This document shows, in pieces, positions 46,595-57,110 of a stretch of 64,000 nt of DNA. How positions within the stretch are numbered: position 1 is the stretch's first letter; every line of letters begins with the position of its first letter. The translations under genes were made by a program, and so were the position numbers. The notes below the pieces were generated by a model. It was given only the letters and a program-made list of their open reading frames with translations. It made no database searches and was not told the origin of the DNA. This DNA is from Rosistilla ulvae (GTDB taxonomy: Bacteria; Planctomycetota; Planctomycetia; Pirellulales; Pirellulaceae). The stretch lies in contig NZ_CP036261.1 in assembly GCF_007741475.1 (NCBI RefSeq), forward strand, positions 1,116,001 through 1,180,000, read 5' to 3'.

Positions 46595-46870
46595 GGGATT
46601 TGCTTCCTAAATGAAATTGAACTCGTTTCCGATGCCCAAATCTTAAAGATCTGTCGAGAAGCGACTGTTTTCGCAAAGAGACATCGCTGTAACGGTTCTG
46701 TAACATCTCTCAAGGAAATTTGCCGCCAGGGGCCACCGAGCGAGCTGCATCGCCCAGGCAGCCCCCACTGGTAACTGAATTGGGGACTGCGCCGGAGGTT
46801 GACTGCACATCGGGATCACGGGCCGCGAAGAGGCTTCGCCCAGCGTTTTGCCGATCCAGAGAGGCCCGGA

Positions 46871-48256
46871 TTATTCAGCAGCTTCCGCTGCGGTGGGCGA
46901 TTCTGCAGTTGTCGGCCGGTTGCCGATCAGGATTCCGGTGCCGCGCAGTCGCCATAAAAAGAAGCCGGCGCCGGCAGCCATCATCGCGGCGCAGAGGGCA
47001 AAGATCCGCTGCGGTTGGTCGTCGAACATCGGCCGGATCGCCCAATACATCAACGACGCGATCGTCAGGAAAGTGAACGACAGCGCGTTGGCGGTTCCCA
47101 GGAATCGGCCGCGCTCATTGTCGGGGGAGAGCTTCTGCAACAGGGACTGCAGCGGGATGATGTAGAAACCGGCGAAGAAGCCGGCACCAAAGACAAAGCC
47201 CGCGGTGTTGCTGAGCGCAACGCGGACCATCGGTCCCTGGTCGGGAAGCGTTGGCGGAACGAAGGCCAGCAGGAGGAAGAAGAAGACAAGACCGGCGGCG
47301 CCGATCGGGACGAGTTTCGGATTGATCTGGTGTCCGGAGATCAATCCGGCAACCGCGCATCCGACGCCGATCGCAACTCCCATCACGCCCAGCAGGACGC
47401 TCGCTTCAGTCCGATCGATCCCCAGCACAACCGTATATTCGGGCAGGATCAAAAGCGCCAGCCCGGCCAGCAGATAGAAGTAGCCCCAGGCCATCATCAC
47501 CATCAGAAAGCGAGACTGAGCCATCTCTTGGATCGAACCTAGGTAGGTCGCGAAGGGGTTCCAGTCGAACTTCATCGATCGGTCCCCCGGTTCCAACCGC
47601 GGCATGAAGACCGCAGAGATCAGTCCCAAGATCGCGATCACCAGCAGCGCAGCACCGGGCAGCCACTGGATCGGCGTCAGTGATGCATCTTGTGGGCTGT
47701 AGCGATCGGCCACAACGCCGCCTAGCAGCGTGCCGACGATCACGGCGACGTTGGTCATCATGTTGATCGTGCCGTTGGCGCGGCTGAGGTCGGTATCGTC
47801 GACAAGTTCGGGGATCATGCCATATTTGGCTGGCCCAAAAAAGGAACTCTGGCAGGTCAGCGCGACCAACGCCAGCAGCGTGATCCAAAGGTTGCCCAGA
47901 TAGAAGCCGACCATCGCGATCAGCGCGATCGGGACCTCGGCGATCTTGACCCACAGCGTGACTTCACGCTTCGAATAGCGATCGGCGATTTGGCCGCCGT
48001 ATCCCGACAGAAGAATGAAGGGAATCGTGAAGCAGATGCCGACGATTCCTTGGCCGCCGTCGCCAAGCATCCCCGCCCAGGCACCGTCGATGACCATAAA
48101 CGTCAACAACATCTTCAAGACGTTGTCGTTCATGGCCCCCAGGAACTGGGCAGCCAGCAGGCTCAAGAAGCCGCGTTTTATTAGGTTGCTCTTCAACGGA
48201 TCGCCTTGCGATTGGGGAGGCAAAGGGAGTGCTGGGATATGTTCGCCATATCCCAC
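46871..48256 (-). CDS. MFS transporter, LplT-like lysophospholipid carrier
   Basis: 461 residues, ~12 helices. LSLLAAQFLGAMNDNVLK at the N-terminus is the signature of the LplT subfamily. SGYGGQIADRYSKREV (loop 2-3), CQSSFFGPAKYGMIPELV and ANGTINMMTNVAVIVGTLLGG also fit. LplT-type proteins flip lysophospholipids inward for re-acylation, often with an acyltransferase (Aas); none is here. The assignment to a lipid substrate is from the family. It follows thiC on the same strand after 149 bases, perhaps in one transcript. Confidence 0.85.
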   Translation of the reverse strand: MGYGEHIPALPLPPQSQGDPLKSNLIKRGFLSLLAAQFLGAMNDNVLKMLLTFMVIDGAWAGMLGDGGQGIVGICFTIPFILLSGYGGQIADRYSKREVTLWVKIAEVPIALIAMVGFYLGNLWITLLALVALTCQSSFFGPAKYGMIPELVDDTDLSRANGTINMMTNVAVIVGTLLGGVVADRYSPQDASLTPIQWLPGAALLVIAILGLISAVFMPRLEPGDRSMKFDWNPFATYLGSIQEMAQSRFLMVMMAWGYFYLLAGLALLILPEYTVVLGIDRTEASVLLGVMGVAIGVGCAVAGLISGHQINPKLVPIGAAGLVFFFLLLAFVPPTLPDQGPMVRVALSNTAGFVFGAGFFAGFYIIPLQSLLQKLSPDNERGRFLGTANALSFTFLTIASLMYWAIRPMFDDQPQRIFALCAAMMAAGAGFFLWRLRGTGILIGNRPTTAESPTAAEAAE

Positions 48257-48405
48257 GGCTACTCAATGGAACCTCTTTACCCCAAAGCGCTGCGCGAAAT
48301 CAACGCCTCGCCTCGATTAAATTAATGTTAACGGCAAGGTTTCCACGGTTGGCAGGGGATCCGTTGCTCTCCCCTGCTCTCGCCGTGGTGTTCCAGTAGC
48401 GGCGG

Positions 48406-50214
<1,809 letters not shown>

Positions 50215-51276
50215 ATGGTCTCCGTTCGGCGTTTGCGTTGCAGTGGTTTTCTTCTCGGGCTGATATCTCTCGTGGGAATCGCTTATGGGAGCGACCCGAT
50301 CCGAGTCGATGCCGAGCTGCTGCCAGGAATCGGCGGCTATTCGACGGCCGAAGCCGATCTAGGTTGGTTGCCCGCGGGAGAGAAGGTCGATGTCGAGGTC
50401 CGCGTCGTCAATCGATTGTCCCGCGCGGTGCAGTTTGACCGGTTGAAGCTGAACGGCAGCTTGAATCAGGCGGAGGCGACGGGGGATTCGCTTCCCGCAG
50501 GCGGCGAACTCACGATTCACGCTGACTTGACGATCCCCAACTTCAGCCATGAAGTCGATCAAAGCATTGCGATCTACTTGGCTCCCGCTGGCAAGGGAAC
50601 GGCCCGCGAGACGGTGCGATTGCGTTTCCAGGTTAGCGAACTGCTGCGGTTCCATACGAAGACCGCGCAGTTCTCGTGCGACAGTTCCGACAACCAATGC
50701 GTGGAACGGATCCCTGTTACGATCACCAAACCGATCGATGCGGCAAAGGTCAGCGTCACGGGGACCGGTGACTTTCGTAACGCCCGCGGGGCGATCGTCC
50801 ATTGGCAGGATCGCGATTGGTTGCAATTCGAAGTCGATCGCGAAGATCCCAATCGATCGGAACTGGCAGGGACTTTAACGATCGAGGATCCGGTCTCGAA
50901 CCGCAAAGATATGATCACCTGTCTGGTAAGGTATCGCGTCCCGGTGACGGTCCGCCCCGGATTGCTGTTCGCCAGGCCGGCCCCGGACGAAAAGTCGTAT
51001 GCCGTGACGGCTTTCGTTCGCTTGTACCCGACCGAAGAATCGGCCGCTCGGTTTGCCGAAACGAAAACAGCCACCCAAGCTCCCGTGGTCGTCGCTGCGC
51101 ATCTCGGCGAACATCCAATGGACGTGACGACACATCCACTGGGGGCTGCTGGCGTTTACCGTGTTGAAGCCGTTGTGCCGGAGCGATTTGTCGAGGAAGC
51201 CGAATCGATTCAGTGGCAGGTCAAAACCGATGGGAAGGTCTATTACGTAAATACTCGCGTCGGTTTTCCTCGCTGA
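50215..51276 (+). CDS. secreted protein of unknown function
   Basis: 353 residues with a signal peptide (GFLLGLISLVGIAYG). The body is beta-rich and looks like Ig-like repeats: GEKVDVEVRVVNRLSRAVQFDRLKLNG, ELTIHADLTIPNFSHEVDQSIAIYLAP and RIPVTITKPIDAAKVSVTGTGDF. This is the pattern of DUF1573-type domains of planctomycetes, but I cannot fix the family. A strong ribosome site (GGGAGGG) precedes ATG 50215. The next gene on the strand (51366) follows after 89 bases and is also secreted, so they may be co-transcribed. Confidence 0.65.
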   Translation: MVSVRRLRCSGFLLGLISLVGIAYGSDPIRVDAELLPGIGGYSTAEADLGWLPAGEKVDVEVRVVNRLSRAVQFDRLKLNGSLNQAEATGDSLPAGGELTIHADLTIPNFSHEVDQSIAIYLAPAGKGTARETVRLRFQVSELLRFHTKTAQFSCDSSDNQCVERIPVTITKPIDAAKVSVTGTGDFRNARGAIVHWQDRDWLQFEVDREDPNRSELAGTLTIEDPVSNRKDMITCLVRYRVPVTVRPGLLFARPAPDEKSYAVTAFVRLYPTEESAARFAETKTATQAPVVVAAHLGEHPMDVTTHPLGAAGVYRVEAVVPERFVEEAESIQWQVKTDGKVYYVNTRVGFPR

Positions 51277-51365
51277 GAGTGCCAGCGATTCGCATCCGCC
51301 CTTTTCGTGTGAGAGCCACGTCCATGTCGATGTTTAGAAGTCGGAAGCGAACCGCAGGAGGACTG

Positions 51366-52346
51366 ATGTTCGGTGTGCAACGGATCTTGTGTTGGCTGGT
51401 ATTGCCAGCGACGATCGGCTGGGGACAGGCCGACCTGCAACAAATAGCTGATGCGCGAAGCTATATCGAAAGCATCAACGATCGAGCGGAAGCCATCGCC
51501 CGATATGATGTTGCAGCGCGGCGCGAGACGATGATGCTGCTTCCCGATGGCCGCTTGTTAGAAGACAGGTCTGTCGAGCGGGTGATGTTTGATGCGCAGG
51601 CGAACCGCTATTTGTGGATTGCGAGAAAGAGTCAGAACTTAAAGCGGGCCTACGAGGCGAAGGAACCAGCAGCCGATGTTCCGCTGACGACTCGGTACCT
51701 AGCGATCTTGTATTTGGATGGACAACGCTATGAGTTGGACGGTGGCAAAGTGAGCAAGAGGATGCGGGAGTCGGATAAATCGTCCTCGTTCCCAGGAGAA
51801 GGCAATGTCGATTTTCGCAAGTTGGGGATCGGCGGATCGGTCTCGGAAAATGAAATCTTGCTAAAGTTGCTAGCCTCGGCGAATTCGGGATCCGTGTCTG
51901 CCAAGGAGGATCGGGTGGAGGTGGAATTGGCAAGGCCCGAAGTTACTCCCTATTCGGACAAACAATTTACTCAATTGCAGTGGCGTTTTGATGCCAAAAC
52001 GACAACGGTTCGTTCGTTCCAGCGAATTTACCATACCTTCTGGCGCGACAAGTTGTATCCATCGATTCAGGCGCGGGCTCGGTTTCAGTGGCAACGGATC
52101 GACGAACACGACGTTCCCAGAACGGTCCTTGTCGAAAATCGCATTTATCCAACGCCTGGCCCTGGTAATTTGACAGGTGAGGTGGAGCCAAGCTATGCGC
52201 CAACGACGATCGATTGCCACTGGTTTTCGCTGAACCAGCCGCTTCCCGACCAACCTTTCTCGGTCGACTTCCTCTCCGACGAGAAAAAACTCCAATCGTT
52301 TGTCGATCCTGAGCTCAACGGTGCGATCCGTTTGGTGGATCGATAG
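51366..52346 (+). CDS. secreted protein of unknown function
   Basis: 326 residues from ATG 51366, with AGGAGG (51356-51361) 4 bases before it; longer starts (51213, 51324) have no such site. Signal peptide FGVQRILCWLVLPATIGWG, cleaved near GQA. A beta-rich body carries long ordered strands such as VPRTVLVENRIYPTP and IDCHWFSLNQPLPDQPFSVDFL. No family is recognised. It is probably periplasmic or surface-exposed and linked to the neighbour at 50215. Confidence 0.6.
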   Translation: MFGVQRILCWLVLPATIGWGQADLQQIADARSYIESINDRAEAIARYDVAARRETMMLLPDGRLLEDRSVERVMFDAQANRYLWIARKSQNLKRAYEAKEPAADVPLTTRYLAILYLDGQRYELDGGKVSKRMRESDKSSSFPGEGNVDFRKLGIGGSVSENEILLKLLASANSGSVSAKEDRVEVELARPEVTPYSDKQFTQLQWRFDAKTTTVRSFQRIYHTFWRDKLYPSIQARARFQWQRIDEHDVPRTVLVENRIYPTPGPGNLTGEVEPSYAPTTIDCHWFSLNQPLPDQPFSVDFLSDEKKLQSFVDPELNGAIRLVDR

Positions 52347-52514
52347 CGATACGGTCGCTGTAGTTGCTTGGCGTCTGCAACACGTTACACCGTGGCGCAC
52401 AATGAAAACGCAACACGCGATGCCGAGCAATATGCAGGGCCTCGCGTGGACGCATTTTGGGCGTTGGCGATGCTGCCGCAGTGCTGCGACAGCGGCGCTT
52501 TTTTCGATTCGACT

Positions 52515-53783
52515 CTACAGCCGAATGTTCAACCTTGCACCGAGGATCGATGTCGGGTCCTCGAAGTATGAAGAGTCGGAGGCCGAGCCGATCAGTTGGT
52601 AGTCGAACGTCAGATCCATGAACGAACAGATGTTGAAGTTGTAGTACAGTTCAAGTCCTTGGCCGTCGCGGAGGCCTTCACTTGTGGCGGTAGCGATATC
52701 GGTCAACAGGGATGCATCTTTGGTCGCGTCGAGGTAGTAATAGCCAGCGCCAAAGGAATCGTTGCGGCGGCTGCGCGAGAGCATGTTGTGACCGCCGATA
52801 CCAGCGCTCAAGAACAGACGCAGTGGGTTCACCGATTGGTCTCCAACGCCCACGCGTCCGAACAGACCAAATCCGCGTCCTTGGCGGTCGCTGTAAAGGT
52901 ACTGGTCAAAGTTATATAAGAAGGCGTACGTGCCCTCTTGCTTGTTTGTTAGCGTGACTGTGACGGGCTTTCCTGATTTAGAGATCGTCGCGCGTGGGTC
53001 GGGGACCAGTTCGCTGAAGTACTGAGTCGAATAGAGCGCTGTGAACGATTGGTGGCCACGTTTTCCAAAGAAGTTGGTCGGCACGCGAAGACCCGCGGTC
53101 AGCAGCGCGCCATTGTTAAACAGTTCATCAAAACCGCTGGTTCGCGTCGTGTCGGTCGGGTTCATGATCGTGAACACGAACAGTGGCTCGTAATCGTGCA
53201 AGATGGCAAACCCGGCTCCTAGACTGGAGTAAGGTGATCCGACGATCGCGGCGGGGTTGGTGACCAACGCGAGGTTCGAAAACTGAGAGACCCCGCGGCC
53301 GTGGGCGAAGTCGTTGCGATCGCCATCGAGCGTATCGAACTTACCCATGAAGAGGGCAAAGTTCTCCGACAGCGCCTGGGTCACGACGAGATTCGTGATG
53401 TAGAGGTTCTCGGTCTCCGCCGGCAGATGACTGGCGATCGTCGGCGGCATGACCGACCCGGTGTTAGCCGGATCGAGTTGTTCGCCAAAGCGATGCTCGG
53501 CGCGCAACCGAAAAAACAGCCCATCTTGCAGACCAAATTTGCTGGCGTCGACGTTCAACAGATAGTCGCCGTGACCGCTGTAGAGAAGCGAGTCGGGCAG
53601 GCTGTCGTTGCCACCGCCGACCACGCCGAAACCAAATTGAGTCACATTGCCGGTGAAGCTGTATCCGTTCTCCTGCATCGCCTCATAGGTTTCTGCCAAT
53701 TCGCCAGCTTGGGCCGTCGATGTCACAAGAAGACATGCCAGACATACCTTCCAAGTGATCCTAAGCGATAAACAATGATTCAT
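52515..53783 (-). CDS. OprB-like carbohydrate-selective porin
   Basis: 422 residues from ATG 53783 (MNHCLSL), with a signal peptide to about TAQAGE. The body is a beta-barrel: alternating short strands with aromatic ends, GLQDGLFFRLRAEHRFGE, FALFMGKFDTLDGDRNDFAHG, the motif GRGFGLFGRVGVGDQSVNP, and the final LGARLNIRL strand. This follows OprB porins, which pass mono- and disaccharides across the outer membrane. It is downstream of the dihaem cytochrome gene on the same strand (282-base gap). Confidence 0.85.
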   Translation of the reverse strand: MNHCLSLRITWKVCLACLLVTSTAQAGELAETYEAMQENGYSFTGNVTQFGFGVVGGGNDSLPDSLLYSGHGDYLLNVDASKFGLQDGLFFRLRAEHRFGEQLDPANTGSVMPPTIASHLPAETENLYITNLVVTQALSENFALFMGKFDTLDGDRNDFAHGRGVSQFSNLALVTNPAAIVGSPYSSLGAGFAILHDYEPLFVFTIMNPTDTTRTSGFDELFNNGALLTAGLRVPTNFFGKRGHQSFTALYSTQYFSELVPDPRATISKSGKPVTVTLTNKQEGTYAFLYNFDQYLYSDRQGRGFGLFGRVGVGDQSVNPLRLFLSAGIGGHNMLSRSRRNDSFGAGYYYLDATKDASLLTDIATATSEGLRDGQGLELYYNFNICSFMDLTFDYQLIGSASDSSYFEDPTSILGARLNIRL

Positions 53784-54065
53784 CAGATTCCCTTCCGCCA
53801 CTCGTGTGATGGAACCACATTGCCTCGCTGTTGGAGACAGCCCCTTGGGGTCCCGTTAGGGAATCCAATCGGCGACCGTATGCTATCTCTCCATACAGTT
53901 CGGATGAGTCGACCCTTAGTTGTGGGGGGGCGTCGACATAATCCGCACAGATCGTGCGGCCTGAGCAGTGCGGGATGCATGGTTGGACGGGGGGTGCTGG
54001 CGGGGCCCAGGTGACCTGGGTATGGGGCGTGTGGTGGCCCCCCCCTATCCATAGGTATTCTCTGT
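53784..54065 (-). other. structured leader region of the porin gene
   Basis: 282 bases between the dihaem cytochrome stop and the porin start. It includes runs of seven or eight G/C and two hairpins: CCCAGG/CCTGGG (about 54007-54021) and CCGCAC/GTGCGG (about 53945-53961), and ends with GAAGGG before the porin ATG. The hairpins may end the cytochrome transcript or form a regulatory leader; no known riboswitch was matched. Confidence 0.4.
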
Positions 54066-55463
54066 CTACAGCGTCTTGAGATACTCCAGCACTGCCGTCC
54101 GCTCGGCTTCGGAGAGTTTGCTGGGGTAGTCGTGGCCGGAGGCACTTTTACCCACCTGCTGCGTATCAAAATAGGTCCGGCGGATTGCCCAGTCGGTCTG
54201 CGTCAGCGGAACTCGATCGACCTGTTCGATCTGCAAACCAACGCGCTGTGCGTCGATCTCTGTTGCCGTTCGCCGCCAGATCTTGGGGCGTTGCTCGGGA
54301 TGCAGCAAATGCCAAAGCGTCGGAACGCTTCCGTTGTGCAGATAGGGGGCACTCGCCCAGATGCCGTCAAGCGGCGGCGCGACGTATCCGGTCGATTCTG
54401 CATACGAACCATCGCGGCCGTAATCGCTGAACCAGCTCTCGACGTACTTTTCTTTGGCTATCGTTGGCAAGGCGAGCAGCCGAATCGGATCGGTGCCAAT
54501 GTCGTCCAGGGCAATCCGGCGGTTCGGGTATTCGCCTCCGTCGCCGTACGTTCCGTGGCATTCTGCACAGGTTTGATTGAAAACGACATGGCCCTGTTGA
54601 GCCAATTTGTCGTCGATCGAACCTTGATACTTCGGCGGACGAAGGCCCTGCACGTAGGTGAGTACATCCTTGAAATCCGATTCCCATTCCCTGAACCGCT
54701 CCGGCCCATTCCCTCGGCTCAGCATGAACTGCATCAGCCCACGATGACTCAGCCGCGCAAAACCATCGATATAGACAAAGTCCTTTTTATGTAAGTTCCA
54801 CCACGGTGGCGCGTCGAGATCGTGATGCAACATCGGCGGTGGTTGGCGATCCAACACAAGATTCAGATCTTTGTCGCGATAGTTCATCAACGCGATTCCA
54901 AAGATGACGGCGTTGCTGGTCCCGTGTGTGGTCCCCAGGGGCAGCACCGCCGATCCCAATTCCATCCGCGTAAGTCGTTTGCCCCTGCGAAACTTCACCT
55001 TCCGCATCTCTTCGCTGAGTGTCTGCAGGCCGAATGCGTTGTTAGGTGCTCCGGGAACGACTTGGCCGTAAACCGTTCCGCCGTGACATGAGAAGCAATT
55101 CATCGTCCAGTTGCCCGCGTCATCGACGACGTATTGCAGCGGTCGGCCGCTATCGTCGTTGGGACGCTTGGTCAGACCATAGCGTTCAAACGCCATCTGC
55201 CGCCGTTGCTCGACAGTCGCGTCGGCCGCTTGGGCTCGCAGTTCGGGCGGCCAGACCTCCCACAACGCATCGAAATCGGACTGATGAAAATCGGGGGACA
55301 GGTAAGCTTTTTCCGTCAGGAATCGGTACCCACGCTCCGCCGCGGCGGTTTCCAAAGTTGCATCGTTCGGCGCAGCTGCGGCGACGCGAGTCGTTGGATC
55401 GTCGGCACGCGCAGCTGTCATCGAGACGGCGACAATCAAGATGAAAAACAGTTTGACTTGCAT
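54066..55463 (-). CDS. dihaem cytochrome c, RoxA-like
   Basis: 465 residues from ATG 55463 (MQVKLFFILIVAVSM, signal ending near ARA). Two CxxCH motifs, CFSCH (123-127) and CAECH (299-303). The spacing and the phrases GTTHGTSNAVIFG, GFARLSHRGLMQFMLSRGNG and APYLHNGSVPTLWHLLHPE resemble RoxA (rubber-oxygenase-like) and MauG-type dihaem proteins. Function here is unknown: periplasmic electron transfer, peroxidase-like or dioxygenase activity are options. It precedes the porin gene on the same strand. Confidence 0.85.
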   Translation of the reverse strand: MQVKLFFILIVAVSMTAARADDPTTRVAAAAPNDATLETAAAERGYRFLTEKAYLSPDFHQSDFDALWEVWPPELRAQAADATVEQRRQMAFERYGLTKRPNDDSGRPLQYVVDDAGNWTMNCFSCHGGTVYGQVVPGAPNNAFGLQTLSEEMRKVKFRRGKRLTRMELGSAVLPLGTTHGTSNAVIFGIALMNYRDKDLNLVLDRQPPPMLHHDLDAPPWWNLHKKDFVYIDGFARLSHRGLMQFMLSRGNGPERFREWESDFKDVLTYVQGLRPPKYQGSIDDKLAQQGHVVFNQTCAECHGTYGDGGEYPNRRIALDDIGTDPIRLLALPTIAKEKYVESWFSDYGRDGSYAESTGYVAPPLDGIWASAPYLHNGSVPTLWHLLHPEQRPKIWRRTATEIDAQRVGLQIEQVDRVPLTQTDWAIRRTYFDTQQVGKSASGHDYPSKLSEAERTAVLEYLKTL

Positions 55464-55928
55464 TACTGACCTTGGAGGAAGTTCAAGCGGTAAAGCTGAG
55501 GACACGCGGCGAAGAGCGTCGCGTAACCGTTGATTATACGCGATCGGCGGAGGCGTGAAATCAAATACTCATCGCGATTCCTCGGCACGCGAGATAGCAA
55601 ACCATCCGCCACAGGTTGCTTGCCGCCGGTCTCGGCGGATTTCATGAGCAAAGCGATGTTATTGGCTTTGCCGTCCCTGCATTGATTGCTTCAGCCTAGT
55701 TCGCAATTGTTTTGCTGGGCCCGATTAACTGTGAGCGGTTTCTGTCCGCGACGATCGCGTTGTAATCGGCGGGCCGACTTGGCGGAATCGTGTCGTTGCG
55801 AACGGGAGAGAACAGGGGAAACCAATTCAAGAACGCCACGCGTCTCGAAGCATTTCGATCCTCTTGCAGGCTACGGAACGCATGTTCTCGTAGACAACTG
55901 ATACAATGAGTACGTTGGTGGACGTGAC
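55464..55928. other. region upstream of the dihaem cytochrome gene
   Basis: 465 bases with no convincing gene. It must hold the leftward promoter of the cytochrome gene and the rightward promoter of the two-gene module at 55929. No clear promoter can be called. Short open frames are unlike any family. Confidence 0.4.
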
Positions 55929-56156
55929 ATGGCGCACCCGAACAAGCACATCCGCGAAGCACTCGAATACGGGAAATTACATGGGTGGCGATTTGAGAAA
56001 GCTGGCGGTCGGGCGCACATTTATGGAACGATTTATTGTCGACATGGGCACAGCGATTGTCTGATCTTTATCCATAGCACTCCCCGCAATCCCGAAGACC
56101 ACGCTCGTCGAATTCGACGCAAGGTTGATAGATGCCCGAACCCTATTGGAGCTTGA
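55929..56156 (+). CDS. small basic protein, HicA/toxin-like partner
   Basis: 75 residues. Motifs HPNKHIREALEYGKLHGW, KAGGRAHIYGTIYC and STPRNPEDHARRIRRKVDRC are those of a widespread small-protein family usually found just before a second small gene. A conserved His in GRAHIYG recalls HicA toxins, but identity is not proven. Four Cys (CRHGHSDC and the C-terminal DRC) could bind metal. It is basic and could contact RNA. It is followed by the second gene after only 4 bases. The name toxin is inference. Confidence 0.68.
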   Translation: MAHPNKHIREALEYGKLHGWRFEKAGGRAHIYGTIYCRHGHSDCLIFIHSTPRNPEDHARRIRRKVDRCPNPIGA

Positions 56157-56160
56157 GTTG

Positions 56161-56406
56161 ATGCAGGTCTATGCATTCACCGTTCAAACGAATCGTAATT
56201 CAGATCCATCGATCGTCGATTCGATCTATTCCGTGTGCGACGATGCAACTGCGTCGGTGGAAAATGGCAAGTTGGCGATCGCGTTCGATCGTCGGGCAGA
56301 TACGCTCGAACAGGCGATTCGCGAAGCGGTCGATGCGCTCCGAAGTTTGGCAGTCGATGTGACGTCGGTCACGCTGGATGTTGAATCTTTGGCTGTTCTC
56401 AATTGA
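56161..56406 (+). CDS. small acidic partner protein, antitoxin-like
   Basis: 81 residues from ATG 56161 (MQVYAFTVQTN); the frame is open upstream (56125) but overlaps the first gene. It is acidic and has a ferredoxin-like pattern: VYAFTVQ strand, a SIVDSIYSVCDDATASVE helix, GKLAIAFDRRADTLEQAIREAVDAL. Families of this kind pair with the basic protein upstream. The short gap and opposite charge are those of toxin-antitoxin pairs, but the role is inferred. Confidence 0.66.
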   Translation: MQVYAFTVQTNRNSDPSIVDSIYSVCDDATASVENGKLAIAFDRRADTLEQAIREAVDALRSLAVDVTSVTLDVESLAVLN

Positions 56407-56555
56407 TGTCGCATAGCCCGAGGAACGCCGCGAACTTGCGTCGCAGCCAGCCGTTTCTATGGATGCAGCTTTGATCGTCCAACGTCCGTAGAAACTTCTC
56501 GCGCGGGCAATTGGTTAACTCTGTTGCCGCCCGAACCTCTCGTTTGGCAGTTTCG

Positions 56556-57110
56556 TTATTCTCGCATCCCTTCGCGGAGAGCTTTCAGTCCGCGGTGCAG
56601 GAGGCCGGCGACGGCACCGGTGGAACGATCCAAGAGGCCGGCGACTTCCGAAAGTTTCTTTCCTTCCAAGTAGTGCATCCGGACCGCTTCACGTTGTGCT
56701 TCGGGGAGCGTTTCCAGAGCGGCGGCCAGTTGCACCACGCGTTCACTGGTGGCGATGTTTTGACTTGGTGTGGGATCGCTGCCCGCTAGCAGCTTTTCAA
56801 GGCAGAGCGACGATTGGCCGAGCCGATCTTCCAGCGAACGCTCGCGGTCGATGTTCCGCTTGTCGCGATGCAGATCGCGATCGACGTGGATCAGGTTGCG
56901 GGCAAGGATCTGCCGCAACCAGGCTCGCAGTTCGACGTCGGTAGTGCCGCGAAAGTCGTCGATCGCCTGGTAGGCTTGGATCATCGATTGCTGCACGATG
57001 TCCGAAACGCCAACCTTGGCCCGGTAACGGGGACTCAGCTGAGCTCGCGCCAACGCTGTCAGATAGGGCGCGTACTGCTGCAATCGATCGACGTCTTCGG
57101 ATTGGTTCAT
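56556..57110 (-). CDS. ECF RNA polymerase sigma factor, planctomycete type
   Basis: 184 residues. Sigma region 2 is YLTALARAQLSPRYRAKVGVSDIVQQSMIQAYQ (~17-50) with DVELRAWLRQILARNLIH. Region 4 is LETLPEAQREAVRMHYLEGK with SEVAGLLDRSTGAVAGLLHRGLKALR. The VGVSDIVQQS segment marks the planctomycete sigma-70 type 1 (TIGR02984-like) group. No anti-sigma gene is next to it. It follows bioA immediately (no bases between the bioA stop and its ATG), so both share a transcript. Confidence 0.92.
   Translation of the reverse strand: MNQSEDVDRLQQYAPYLTALARAQLSPRYRAKVGVSDIVQQSMIQAYQAIDDFRGTTDVELRAWLRQILARNLIHVDRDLHRDKRNIDRERSLEDRLGQSSLCLEKLLAGSDPTPSQNIATSERVVQLAAALETLPEAQREAVRMHYLEGKKLSEVAGLLDRSTGAVAGLLHRGLKALREGMRE

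Noticed and set aside
53990-54035. Possible SRP-like RNA motif (GGTGACCTGGGTATGG)
   Set aside because: It is a short chance match within a hairpin; no full SRP RNA fold could be drawn.
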